Of a DNA stretch of 50,250 bases, positions 35,832-44,401 are shown piece by piece; the first letter of the stretch is position 1, and every line of letters begins with the position of its first letter. The notes under the pieces are model-generated. The model made no database searches. It worked only from the letters and a program-made list of their open reading frames with translations, and was not told where the DNA came from. The DNA is from Glaciihabitans sp. (lineage in GTDB: Bacteria > Actinomycetota > Actinomycetes > Actinomycetales > Microbacteriaceae). The position numbers and the translations under genes were made by a program. Location: NCBI GenBank assembly GCA_025464095.1, contig JAODMF010000008.1, forward strand, positions 1 to 50,250, read 5' to 3'.

Positions 35832-36836
35832 ATGGACCCCCTCGACGCGCTCAACGAGATCGCCTACCTGCTGGAACGCGACCTGGCCTCCAGCTTCAAG
35901 ACGAAAGCGTTTCGAACCGCGGCGGGGGTGCTTGCCGCAGTGCCCGTCGAGGAGCGCGCCGACCGCGTAGAGAGCGGCGCGCTCAAGGGCACGAAGGGCA
36001 TCGGCGGCACCACGTACGAGGTGATCCTGGAGGCAATGAACGGCGAGGTGCCCGCCTATCTCGCTAACCTCCGTGAACACTCACCCGCCATCCTCCGAGT
36101 CGCTCTTCGCGCCAAGCTCCGCGGGGACCTGCACAGCCACAGCGACTGGTCAGATGGCACGACGTCCATCCAGTCCATGGCGGACACCGCGCGCTGGCTC
36201 GGCCACGACTACCTGGTGCTGACCGACCACTCCCCGCGACTCACCATCGCGAACGGCCTGACGGCGGACCGCCTGCGCAAGCAACTGGACGTCGTCGACG
36301 CGATCAACGCGGCAAGAGGCGGCTTCCGGCTGCTCCGCGGAATCGAGGTCGACATCCTCGACGACGGAGCGCTTGACCAGACGGCGTCCATGCTGGACAA
36401 ACTGGATGTCGTGGTCGCCAGCGTGCACTCCAAGCTGAAAATGGGGTCGCCCGAAATGACGTCGCGCATGCTCGGGGCGATCGCGGATCCGCATACGAAC
36501 GTTCTCGGGCACTGCACGGGTCGCCTGGTGGAGGGCTCGCGCGGAACCCGCGCGCAATCGACCTTCGACGCGCACGCAGTGTTCGCCGCGTGTGCTGAGC
36601 ACGACGTCGCGGTGGAGATCAACTCGCGGCCCGAGCGCCAGGACCCACCCGACGCTCTCATTCGACTCGCCCTCGATGCCGGATGCCTGTTCAGCATCGA
36701 CAGCGACGCCCACGCTCCCGGGCACCTCGGATTCATCGATTATGGCGCGGCGCGTGCCGAGGCCGCTGGCGTTCCCGCGGACCGGATCGTGAACACCTGG
36801 CCGCTTGATCGTCTGCTGGATTGGGCCAGGGGATAG
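35832..36836 (+). CDS. PHP-domain protein with PolX-like N-terminal domain
   Basis: A 334-residue protein. The first ~85 residues are helical with GTKGIGGTTYEVI, a helix-hairpin-helix, resembling the DNA-binding 8-kDa end of family X polymerases. From residue ~97 a PHP metal-dependent phosphoesterase domain follows: DLHSHSDWSDG, LTDHSPRL, the RGIEVDILDDG strand with its acidic ligand, ASVHSKLKM, GHCTGRL and DSDAHAPGH. The polymerase palm is absent, so this is not PolX itself but the common actinobacterial short form. Likely roles are 3'-exonuclease or phosphatase activity on DNA ends; not proven. ATG 35832 starts it; there is little ribosome site. It is divergent from the permease operon. Confidence 0.88.
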   Translation: MDPLDALNEIAYLLERDLASSFKTKAFRTAAGVLAAVPVEERADRVESGALKGTKGIGGTTYEVILEAMNGEVPAYLANLREHSPAILRVALRAKLRGDLHSHSDWSDGTTSIQSMADTARWLGHDYLVLTDHSPRLTIANGLTADRLRKQLDVVDAINAARGGFRLLRGIEVDILDDGALDQTASMLDKLDVVVASVHSKLKMGSPEMTSRMLGAIADPHTNVLGHCTGRLVEGSRGTRAQSTFDAHAVFAACAEHDVAVEINSRPERQDPPDALIRLALDAGCLFSIDSDAHAPGHLGFIDYGAARAEAAGVPADRIVNTWPLDRLLDWARG

Positions 36837-36903
36837 ACAGCCCTGTCTGAGATCCGGAGGCCGCAATCGCGGCGGGATGCGTCCGACGACAAGGTAAATA
36901 TGA

Positions 36904-36926
36904 GTTTCACTTTTAACAAGTGAAAC
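36904..36926. repeat. 9-bp arm inverted repeat after the PHP gene
   Basis: GTTTCACTT (36904-36912) and AAGTGAAAC (36918-36926) form a perfect inverted repeat with a 5-base loop, 68 bp after the PHP stop in unusually AT-rich sequence. No T-run follows on either strand. It could be an operator for the downstream secreted hydrolase gene or a weak terminator. Confidence 0.5.
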
Positions 36927-37017
36927 CTGACGACCCGATTATTTCGCACATGTAACCCTTTTGGGACATTTGTGTTTCCCCGCAACTTTTGCCTCCGCCG
37001 CCCCGTGAAGATGGCAA

Positions 37018-37063
37018 TGGCGAAAGCCAACTCCGCGTGCGAGCCTCTCCGCGGGGCTCGCGC
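37018..37063 (+). promoter_or_regulatory. Structured leader of the secreted hydrolase gene
   Basis: Two hairpins precede the start codon at 37103. TGGC-GAAA-GCCA at 37018-37029 is capped by a GNRA tetraloop, and GCGAGCC/GGCTCGC at 37039-37061 is a strong GC stem. No riboswitch family is recognisable, and no T-run follows. It may be a 5' untranslated structure that affects translation or stability; function is unknown. Confidence 0.35.
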
Positions 37064-37102
37064 ATTGTCCAGCAATCACCAGCAACCCCCGAATGAGGCA
37101 GC

Positions 37103-40100
37103 GTGAATTTCAGGCACCCCCGGTCGCGACAACTCCGTCCGATCGCAATCACCGCAATACTTGCCGTGGCCATGGGCCTAGCGGCAGCAACAAGCAGTTC
37201 GGCTTCAGCGGCCGACTCATCCATCGTCGACTCAGGCACCGGATGGACCGTCAGCCAGGTGGCCGGCGGCTACAAGGTCGACCTCACCCTCGACCAGCCG
37301 CTACCGGTTCGTAACGACCTTCCGGTGCTGTTTGCCGACGACGTGAACCTCGGGCCGGCAACGGCATCGGCGGACGGCACGAAGCTCTCGGTCACGACGA
37401 CGGATACCGCCGTCGCATCCGCTGGCACGGTGTTCTGGCAGTGGTCCACCGGCGGCGCGAGCACGTCCGACGGGCCGACCACCCTGCCGAAGGACAAGGT
37501 TTCAGCGCTGCCGAAGAAGAACTTCCGCACGTTCGGAGCAACCCCAACGGCTAACGACCCGACGACGATCGGCACGGACAGCTACACCGTCGCCGACTAC
37601 AACTTCGGAGCCCAGTCCATCGGCCTCGCCAACCTCGGTGGCGTACGCGGCGAGCTCGAAGGTCGCGTCTACCTTCCGAGCGGTGGCGGCCAGCACCCGG
37701 TGGTCATTTTCGAGCACGGCCGCCACAGCGCCTGCTACAACCTGACCACGCTGAAGGGATTCAGCGGATGGCCGTGCCCGACTGGCACCGCGCCGATCCT
37801 CAGCTACGCCGGATACGACGGCGCGGGCGAGGCACTGGCAGCGGCCGGCTACACGGTCGTCTCGATCTCGGTTAACTCCATCAACGCGAACGATGCCGCG
37901 CTCGGTGCCGACGCCGGGGCAGTTGCCCGTGGCCAGGCGATCCTGGACACCCTGACGATGCTGAAGCACGCCAACGCCGGTGACACCGTGAGCTACCACG
38001 ATGCAGCTGCAAACGCGGATGTCTCCCTCGACCAGGCTCTCGTTGCCGGGCAGGCAACCAGCCCCGCGAGCGAGTCCCTCACCGCAGCAGACCTCGTTGG
38101 CACCATGGACTTCTCGAAGATCGGAATCATGGGCCACTCGCGTGGTGGTGAAGGCGCTGTGACGGCCGGCCTGCTCAACGAGGCACTGCCGAACCCGTGG
38201 GCCATCAAGTCAATCTTCGCTCTCGCGCCGATCGACTTCACCCGCGCGTCACTGCCGGACGTCATCACGACCACGCTGCTCCCCTACTGCGACGGAGACG
38301 TCTCCGACCAGCAGGGACAGCACTTCTACGCTGACTCGCGGAACACGTTCGACGACAACGTCGCGCGCTCCAACATCTGGGTCATGGGCACGGACCACAA
38401 CTTCTTCAACACCTCGTGGACCCCGCCGTACCCCGCAGCCACGGATGACTGGGCTGCGAGTAACGATGCCGTGTGTGGCAGCAGCGACACCGCTCACGCT
38501 TCCGGCACGAACATCCGCCTGAGCGCCCCGCAGCAGTACAGCGTCGGCGCGGCATACATCTCCGGGTTCTTCGAGCTCACGCTCGGTGGCGCCACCCAGT
38601 TCCAGGGCATGTTCGACGGTTCCGGAACGCTCCCGCCGAGCGTCGCCGGCTTCGCCGACGTACGCACGGTTGTCCAGCAGCCGTCATCGAAGCGGGTCGA
38701 CATCACCGACTTCGCATCGACGAGCCCGATGGTCTCCACGTCAGCGACCGCGAGCGCAGCAATCTGCGCGAGTCGGTACGGACGCACGGTGCCGCAGACG
38801 CTCGCGACCTGCACGAGTTCGGCCGTAGCGCTGACCAGCCAGGCCCAGCCGTACTGGACGCCGGCGAACTACGCGCCGAACGTGCCGCTCAACCAGATGA
38901 CTCACCTCACCTGGACGGCGACGACGGGCTCGCTCAGCGTCACCATCCCGAAGGCGAAGACCGACGTCTCGGCTTTCGACGAGATGACCGTGAACCTGTC
39001 GCCGGATGAGTCGGTCACCAACGGAACGGACCTGACACTGTCGGTCCAGGACTCGAGCGGCAACACCTGGAGCTCGCTCCTGTCCGCCCTGAACCCGTGG
39101 ACGGTCAACCGGATGCCGGGAAGCGATTCCCCCAGCCTGCACAAGCTAGTTTTGCAGCAGGCCCACGTGCCTACCGCGACGCTGGCGAACGCCGGTCTCG
39201 ACCTCAAGCACATCACCCGTGTCACCTTCACCGGTGCTGTGGGCGTCGATGGCTCGTCGGCGGGCGGTGAGTACCTGCAGGACCTGACCTTCAGCAGCGC
39301 GGGTCTCGGCACCACCAGCGTGCAGACCCGCTCGACGGTCAATGTCAGCTCGACCAAGGTCGAAGAGGGCAACGGCGCGAGCACGGATGCGGTCGCGGTG
39401 TACCTGTCGACCCCGAGCACGAAGACGTCCAGCGCGTACCTGACCGTCATCGGTTCTGCGACGGGTAAGGCCGGACTGGCCGTACAGAAGGTGACGTTCG
39501 CCCCGGGCGAGGTCTGCCAGGCGGTGGAGATCCCGGTCACGGGTGACACCCAGCCCGGTACGACCTCGTCGACGGCATACAAGATCGCCGTTTCCAAGTC
39601 GACCAACGCGGTCCTCGGCAAGAACGACTTCGGCACCATCACGGTGCGGGAGGATGACGGCCTGAGCACCGGCGGGACCCCGGCGGCAGCCGTGGGCATC
39701 CAGGGCGATCCCTGCACCGAACTGAATGCGCTCTCAACCAACGGAACGCTGAAGGTCGACACCAAGAAGCCGGCTCCGGGCAGCACGATTGTCGTCACGG
39801 GCTCCGGATACCGCAGCGGTGAGAGCGTTGCGCTCACCATCGGTTCCGGCACGCCCACCTCGGCAATCGCCAACCCGGATGGCACGGTCAGCTTCACCGC
39901 AACGGTGCCGGCTGACCAGGCCTACGGCGACACCACGCTGACGGCGACGGGTGCCGGTTCGGGTTACACCTCGACCGGTTCTGTCACGGTTCTCGCCACG
40001 ACCGACACGTCGCTGGCGATCACCCCGGCAGTGCCGACGATCAAGCAGGCGGTCACCCTGACTGCAACGGTTGACGGCGACGCAACGGATGGTGGAACGG

Positions 40101-40861
40101 TCGAGTTCTTCGACGGCACGACGAGCCTCGGCACCGACGTGGTGTCTTCGGGTACGGCATCCATTGCTCTCCCGAACGGCTTCCTCGCCGGCGAACACGA
40201 CCTGACGGCCAGCTTCGGCGAAACCGCGACGGCCAATGCGTCGGTGTCCAACCCCGTGGTGGTCACGCTGCAGAAGGGCAAGTCGACGATCGCTCTCGGG
40301 CTCTCGTCCGGTGAGTACACCTTCGGCCAGTCGGTCTCCGGTGTGATTGCGGTGGCTGGTGCAACCGACGGAACTGCGACGGTCACGTCGGGTTCCACGG
40401 TGATCAGCGTCGCGATTGGCGCCTCGGGAACGGGTAAGTTCACACTGCCCGGCACCATCGGCGGCGGAGACCACACCGTCACGGCCACGTATGACGGAAC
40501 GGACTTCGTGGATGCGAGCGCTACGGCATCCGCTGACTTCACCGTCACCAGGGCCGAGACCACGACCACGCTGTCGCTGAGCAAGACGACAGTGGGCCAC
40601 GGCAACACGGAGACCGTCAAGGTCACCGTCGGCGGTGTCAAGGCCGGCGTCTACCCGACCGGAACGATCACCGTCACGGCGGCGATCGGGTCGACCAAGA
40701 CGACCAAGACGGTGACGCTGTCCTCGTCGAACAAGGGCGTCATCTCGTTCTCGATCAGGCTGCCGAGCAGGAAGGGAACGGCCACGCTGCACACCACGTA
40801 CAGCGGTAACGCCAACTACCTCCCGAGCACCGCGGAAGCAAAGAAGGTCAAGGTCAACTAG
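37103..40861 (+). CDS. Large secreted alpha/beta hydrolase with Ig-like repeats
   Basis: A 1252-residue exported protein. A Sec-type signal peptide spans residues 1-36 (AMGLAAATSSSASA then AD). Residues ~150-490 form an alpha/beta hydrolase: PVVIFEHGRHSACYN, the nucleophile elbow GHSRGGEG with Ser346, and a candidate catalytic His432 in TDHNFF. Residues ~500-750 are a beta-rich domain. From ~750 there is a Calx-beta-like domain (VNVSSTKVEEGNG), and residues ~860-1250 hold several Big_3-type Ig-like repeats (TSLAITPAVPTIKQAVTLTA, GTVEFFDGTTSLG, TTTLSLSKTTVGHGNTETV). It is probably a surface-bound or secreted esterase or lipase. There is no sortase signal. Start GTG 37103 follows TGAGG. Confidence 0.82.
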   Translation: MNFRHPRSRQLRPIAITAILAVAMGLAAATSSSASAADSSIVDSGTGWTVSQVAGGYKVDLTLDQPLPVRNDLPVLFADDVNLGPATASADGTKLSVTTTDTAVASAGTVFWQWSTGGASTSDGPTTLPKDKVSALPKKNFRTFGATPTANDPTTIGTDSYTVADYNFGAQSIGLANLGGVRGELEGRVYLPSGGGQHPVVIFEHGRHSACYNLTTLKGFSGWPCPTGTAPILSYAGYDGAGEALAAAGYTVVSISVNSINANDAALGADAGAVARGQAILDTLTMLKHANAGDTVSYHDAAANADVSLDQALVAGQATSPASESLTAADLVGTMDFSKIGIMGHSRGGEGAVTAGLLNEALPNPWAIKSIFALAPIDFTRASLPDVITTTLLPYCDGDVSDQQGQHFYADSRNTFDDNVARSNIWVMGTDHNFFNTSWTPPYPAATDDWAASNDAVCGSSDTAHASGTNIRLSAPQQYSVGAAYISGFFELTLGGATQFQGMFDGSGTLPPSVAGFADVRTVVQQPSSKRVDITDFASTSPMVSTSATASAAICASRYGRTVPQTLATCTSSAVALTSQAQPYWTPANYAPNVPLNQMTHLTWTATTGSLSVTIPKAKTDVSAFDEMTVNLSPDESVTNGTDLTLSVQDSSGNTWSSLLSALNPWTVNRMPGSDSPSLHKLVLQQAHVPTATLANAGLDLKHITRVTFTGAVGVDGSSAGGEYLQDLTFSSAGLGTTSVQTRSTVNVSSTKVEEGNGASTDAVAVYLSTPSTKTSSAYLTVIGSATGKAGLAVQKVTFAPGEVCQAVEIPVTGDTQPGTTSSTAYKIAVSKSTNAVLGKNDFGTITVREDDGLSTGGTPAAAVGIQGDPCTELNALSTNGTLKVDTKKPAPGSTIVVTGSGYRSGESVALTIGSGTPTSAIANPDGTVSFTATVPADQAYGDTTLTATGAGSGYTSTGSVTVLATTDTSLAITPAVPTIKQAVTLTATVDGDATDGGTVEFFDGTTSLGTDVVSSGTASIALPNGFLAGEHDLTASFGETATANASVSNPVVVTLQKGKSTIALGLSSGEYTFGQSVSGVIAVAGATDGTATVTSGSTVISVAIGASGTGKFTLPGTIGGGDHTVTATYDGTDFVDASATASADFTVTRAETTTTLSLSKTTVGHGNTETVKVTVGGVKAGVYPTGTITVTAAIGSTKTTKTVTLSSSNKGVISFSIRLPSRKGTATLHTTYSGNANYLPSTAEAKKVKVN

Positions 40862-40866
40862 TACCG

Positions 40867-40919
40867 AAGCAGAACCAGGGACGGAGGCATCCCCAGCCGG
40901 GGGTGCCTCCGTTCTGCTT
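40867..40919 (+). terminator. Long composite terminator hairpin
   Basis: ACGGAGGCA (40881-40889) pairs with TGCCTCCGT (40904-40912), CCCC/GGGG continues inside with loop AGCC, and the outer AAGCAGA (40867-40873) pairs with TCTGCTT (40913-40919). It lies just after the secreted hydrolase stop and ends in CTGCTTA. Confidence 0.8.
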
Positions 40920-41009
40920 ACCCGGAGCGAGGATGCAATGAGTGAACGGATAGGATTTCCCGAACGGCTCGGCGCATTCACCGGTCGAAATCCAATGAGG
41001 GGTGCCCAG

Positions 41010-41549
41010 ATGAGTGACGACGGGTCTGCGATCCTCGGGGGAATTCGCGATGTCGTCCAGTCCGAGGACGGGGCCATTCACCTCGATGAGACAGACATGG
41101 CGCTGCTGCGCGCGCTGGTCGAAGACGGCCGCATCTCCCAGCGCCAGCTGAGCGTCAAGCTGGGCGTTTCCGCACCAACCGTGAGCGAGCGGATGACGCG
41201 ACTCGAGCGGAGCGGCGTGATCCGTGGCTACTCCGCAGACATCAACTGGGCCGCCGTCGGCTACGGCCAGATCGTCTACCTCTCGATCCGCGCGGCGACC
41301 GGATCCGATGTCTCCGACGTGATGGCCCGGCTGTGGGAGGTGCCCGAGGTCGAGGAGATGAGCGTCGTCACCGGCGACCTGGACCTGCTCGCCAAACTCC
41401 GGGTCGAGGACTACAACCACCTGCGCCAGGTGCTCATGGACTCTGTCTGGCAGATCGCCGGCATCCAGACGACATCAACCATGCTGTCGATCGCCCAAAT
41501 GCCGCCCAAGAATTTTGCCACCGAGCTGATCTCCCGCCGACGTAACTGA
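41010..41549 (+). CDS. Lrp/AsnC family transcriptional regulator
   Basis: A 179-residue regulator. Residues ~25-80 carry the winged helix: DETDMALLRALVEDGRISQ, then RQLSVKLGVSAPTVSERM as recognition helix, and RLERSGVIRGYSADINWAAVGYG linking to the RAM ligand domain (~90-160; VEEMSVVTGDLDLLAKLRV with the usual GDYDL-like turn as GDLDL). It would respond to an amino acid or related ligand. The start ATG 41010 has TGAGGGG seven bases upstream; in-frame ATGs at 40938 and 40995 are less well placed. It is transcribed away from the preceding hydrolase terminator. The target gene is not obvious. Confidence 0.88.
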   Translation: MSDDGSAILGGIRDVVQSEDGAIHLDETDMALLRALVEDGRISQRQLSVKLGVSAPTVSERMTRLERSGVIRGYSADINWAAVGYGQIVYLSIRAATGSDVSDVMARLWEVPEVEEMSVVTGDLDLLAKLRVEDYNHLRQVLMDSVWQIAGIQTTSTMLSIAQMPPKNFATELISRRRN

Positions 41550-41743
41550 GCACAATTCCCTGCGAAAGGGTGGCAAGCAAGTTGTGCAATCCAGCGACGA
41601 ACGACCCAAACGGGGTTAGATTTGGATTGGTCTTCAGGCCGAGCCACTGAATTTCCCCCGCTTCCCAGACCCCGAAGTGGGAAAACCCGGCGACCGCACC
41701 CCGACCTCGACCGACACTCGGGGTCGTGCGCGGACGGGACGAC

Positions 41744-42133
41744 ATGGGATCTATCACCTACGACGGGCTGGTCGTTCACATCGACGATCGCACACTGGCG
41801 CATCTCCAGATTGTCATCGTCAACAAGCTCCGGCGAGGTGAAAACTTCCTGATGTCCTGGAAGGACTCACCCGACGTCGGCGACGGCCGCAGCGCAATCT
41901 GGGTGCATCCAATGGTCTGCCTGCATTTCAAGTTCGAGGGCAGCAAAGTGCCGACGATCAACACCGAGTGGTTGGCCACCCTCGCCGAGTCGGCAGACAG
42001 TTCTCGCGGGCTCATTGTCACCTCCGAGCACGGGCAGCTCCCGAAACTCCCCAACGGGCAGCAACGGGTGCCGCAGGACACACTCGTGATGCCTACGGAG
42101 GAGTCGCGAGCCGCGACGGCCGTGCACGCATAG
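41744..42133 (+). CDS. Small conserved Microbacteriaceae protein, possibly DUF7882
   Basis: A 129-residue protein starting ATG 41744 (MGSITYDGLVVHIDDRTLAH). It has an N-terminal ~90-residue domain with LAHLQIVIVNKLRRGENFLMSW, RSAIWVHPMVCLHFKF and LATLAESADSSRGL, and a hydrophilic tail rich in Glu, Pro and Gln. I know similar proteins from many Microbacteriaceae, sometimes wrongly labelled as ATP-dependent DNA ligase; the family is probably DUF7882, from memory. No catalytic motif is visible. Upstream, 41550-41743 holds a presumed promoter but nothing else recognisable. It is convergent with a small membrane protein gene. Confidence 0.65.
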   Translation: MGSITYDGLVVHIDDRTLAHLQIVIVNKLRRGENFLMSWKDSPDVGDGRSAIWVHPMVCLHFKFEGSKVPTINTEWLATLAESADSSRGLIVTSEHGQLPKLPNGQQRVPQDTLVMPTEESRAATAVHA

Positions 42134-42237
42134 TTGCGGGTGTGCGAATCCACACTGGCGCATCATCAACCCAAAGCCCCTCCGCTCCGAACTACTTGCG
42201 GTCGCGCGTCGAGGGTCAGCCTTGGTCGAAGATTCGC

Positions 42238-42513
42238 TCACGGTGTCGGCGCGCGGCCAGTGTCCCCCAGATCGCTGAGTTCGGCCGCCGCATCCTGTTT
42301 GACCTCGACGCGGGCTGCCTGCCAGGCGCTCCAGTGACCCGAGACCAGCGCCCAGAGCGACAGGGCAGACACGTACACGACGCTATTCACCCAGTGGGTG
42401 ATGAGCGACACCGGGATCATGACGATCCAGAAGATTGTCAACCACCCGTTGACGCGGCGCATGAAGACCGGATCGCCCTGGACAGAGGCCCAGAGGCCCT
42501 TCATAACGTTCAC
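42238..42513 (-). CDS. Small membrane protein, 91 residues
   Basis: Start GTG 42513 (VNVMKGLWASVQGDPVF), with GAGGAG about ten bases upstream. One or two hydrophobic helices: INFW-like WLTIFWIVMIPVSLI and VNSVVYVSALSLWALVSG. The hydrophilic C-terminal ~30 residues (ARVEVKQDAAAELSD) face the cytoplasm or are free. No known function. The neighbouring genes are not clearly related. An alternative start at 42531 adds six residues. Confidence 0.6.
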   Translation of the reverse strand: MNVMKGLWASVQGDPVFMRRVNGWLTIFWIVMIPVSLITHWVNSVVYVSALSLWALVSGHWSAWQAARVEVKQDAAAELSDLGDTGRAPTP

Positions 42514-42634
42514 GATTGCGGAACTCCTCACTCGCCGCGACCCGAGTCGGGCAAACTCAGATTATCCCGCCCGCAGACTCAGGTCGGCGCGGACCGGGGC
42601 GCCGATTGGCTGAAAATTCATACAGCCGGCGAAA

Positions 42635-42666
42635 ACGGCGCCCACCGCAATCGCGGTGGGCGCCGT
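42635..42666 (-). terminator. Strong Rho-independent terminator of the PhoX-like gene
   Basis: ACGGCGCCCACCGC (42635-42648) pairs perfectly with GCGGTGGGCGCCGT (42653-42666) over 14 bp with loop AATC. On the minus strand it is followed by TTTTC. It lies 14 bp after the stop codon of the gene at 42681. Confidence 0.9.
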
Positions 42667-42680
42667 TCGGAAGGGCGAAC

Positions 42681-44246
42681 TCAGCTCTTGCTGTCCCAGG
42701 CCCCGGGATTGGTGAAGGCCAGCTCCCAGGTCACGTTCTCGCCGTGCTGCTGTGTCCAGAACGCCCGCCACTTGCCGGAGTACAGCTCGGGGATCTTCGC
42801 ACCCAGGATGCCGGCCACCGTCGGGTCACCGTTGGACACGTGGATGCCCGTAACCTCGTTGTCGCCGTCGTTGTATCCGGGGCTCGTGGTGTGGTCGTAC
42901 GTGGCCGAGGCGTCACGTCCTTCGGCCAGCCAGCGCACGGGCGTCAGCCCCTTGGCCTGCTTGCTCTTGCTCGCGCCCTTGTTCTCGTTGAGGTTCAGAA
43001 CGTAGCCCGAGTCGAGTGCGTTGCGCTGCGTGTGGAGGGCGTCGCCCGCATCCTCTACCACCAGGAGGCGGTCGGCGGTTGCGAACTGGATGTTGTCGAG
43101 GCCGGTGTGCTGCAGGTCACCGACGAAGACAGGGGCGAGCTTTCCGGTGGCTGCCGAGGGCGACGACTGGGTGATGCGGAAGACGCCGCCGAACGCACCG
43201 GGAAGGGTGCTGTCCTTGCTGGTATCGCCCGTTTCGGTGAAGTAGAACTCGCCGAAGTTGGTGCCGGGCCGGAAGACCCCGTTCTCGGGGCGCTTGAACG
43301 GGGTAGCTCCTGCGGCGGCAGCACCGGCGGTGGAGTTGTTGCCCGCGACGGTCACCCAGCGGGTGGAGAAGGAAGCGCCGTAGGAGTGCAGGTCGCTGAT
43401 GAAGGAATCTGACGGGTTCGCCGACAACTGGCTCGCGGTCGCGGGGGTGCCATCCTTGCGCAGCACCTGCAGCGCCTCAAGCTTGCCGGACGACAGGTCC
43501 GACGATGTCGTCGGGGTGAACCGGTACACGTAGCTGTTCGGACGCTTGCCGCCAGCAACGGACGAACCACCGATGTCTTCGACCAGCCAGACATTGCCTG
43601 CCGAGTCGTTCTGCACGCCCTCGTATCCTCCGGAGCCGAGCGCCGGAAGCGGCTTCAGCTTGCCGTCAACCGGGTCGCCGTTCGCATCCAGGCTGATGCC
43701 GAATACGCCGCCAACGGGGGCGGAAGCTTCCGCCGTCACGAGCAGCTGGTGGGTGAACGGGTCCCAGGTGATGCCGTCGAAAGTCGGCACGGCCGCGCCA
43801 TCCGTGCGCGTGCTCGCAATGAGCGTGACGCGCTTCTTCAGGTCGGTCTCGTCGAGGTTGATGCGGGTCACGTATCCCGTTGGTGCGCCCTCATGGCCCT
43901 GGTACAGGTAGTGCTTGCCGCCGAAGACGAGGTACACGTTCTTGTCGGGCTCGGTCTTGAAAGCCTCGTGCGGGTCCTGGGTCAGCGGTCCACCGTTGGT
44001 GGTGTTGAAGCCGTAGTTCGTCAAACCCCCGACGGGGTTGGCCAGCGGCAACTGGCCCCAGGCGACGGGGCTTTCATCGAGGCCGAGCCCCAGGACGTTG
44101 TCCTGGATGCCGACGGCGGGGTTTGCGGCGACGCCGCTGCTGGCGGGCCGGTGGGATGCCGCCGCGGGTGCCGCGGTCGCAGCCAGTACGGCAAGCCCGA
44201 TACCGAGGCAAATAACCCCGGCGGGCACGATCTTTGTGCGCTTCAT
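42681..44246 (-). CDS. Secreted PhoX/DUF839-like protein
   Basis: A 521-residue exported protein. The signal peptide MKRTKIVPAGVICLGIGLAV continues to the APAAAS cleavage region near residue 30. The rest is all-beta with repeating GNVWLVEDIG, LLVTAEASAPVGGVFG, FYFTETGDTSKD and LLVVEDAGDAL blocks, which fit a beta-propeller of the PhoX (DUF839) type. PhoX proteins are calcium/iron alkaline phosphatases, but the key metal residues cannot be placed with certainty, so phosphatase activity is tentative. Start ATG 44246 follows GAGGAGA. It is monocistronic with its own terminator. Confidence 0.78.
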   Translation of the reverse strand: MKRTKIVPAGVICLGIGLAVLAATAAPAAASHRPASSGVAANPAVGIQDNVLGLGLDESPVAWGQLPLANPVGGLTNYGFNTTNGGPLTQDPHEAFKTEPDKNVYLVFGGKHYLYQGHEGAPTGYVTRINLDETDLKKRVTLIASTRTDGAAVPTFDGITWDPFTHQLLVTAEASAPVGGVFGISLDANGDPVDGKLKPLPALGSGGYEGVQNDSAGNVWLVEDIGGSSVAGGKRPNSYVYRFTPTTSSDLSSGKLEALQVLRKDGTPATASQLSANPSDSFISDLHSYGASFSTRWVTVAGNNSTAGAAAAGATPFKRPENGVFRPGTNFGEFYFTETGDTSKDSTLPGAFGGVFRITQSSPSAATGKLAPVFVGDLQHTGLDNIQFATADRLLVVEDAGDALHTQRNALDSGYVLNLNENKGASKSKQAKGLTPVRWLAEGRDASATYDHTTSPGYNDGDNEVTGIHVSNGDPTVAGILGAKIPELYSGKWRAFWTQQHGENVTWELAFTNPGAWDSKS

Positions 44247-44360
44247 CGTGTCTCCTCTGTGCCCGGAACCGGATGCCGGGGCCACGCCTTTCAGGCAAAC
44301 GAGCTTCGGTGACGGCGCGGTGATGGGAGAGTGAACACGCGTGGGCGCGCGCGGAAACAT

Positions 44361-44377
44361 CCCCCTCGAATGGGGGG
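44361..44377 (-). terminator. GC hairpin after the GntR gene
   Basis: CCCCC (44361-44365) and GGGGG (44372-44376) flank TCGAAT, and on the minus strand the hairpin is followed by ATGTTTCC. It lies just beyond the GntR stop at 44402 and ~115 bp upstream of the PhoX-like start. It is probably the end of the acid-sugar operon; the T-run is weak. Confidence 0.45.
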
Positions 44378-44401
44378 CGTCTCGAGAGTCGGGAGCCGGC
44401 T

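Noticed and set aside
37018..37063. A known riboswitch (for example cyclic-di-AMP or cyclic-di-GMP type) before the secreted hydrolase
   Set aside because: Hairpins exist, but I could not match the conserved core bases of any riboswitch family, so only a structured leader is reported.
39734..41077. A 447-codon minus-strand open frame overlapping the secreted hydrolase
   Set aside because: Low-complexity Arg/Asp/Gly-rich translation that crosses the terminator at 40867-40919; the plus-strand Ig-like domains are real.
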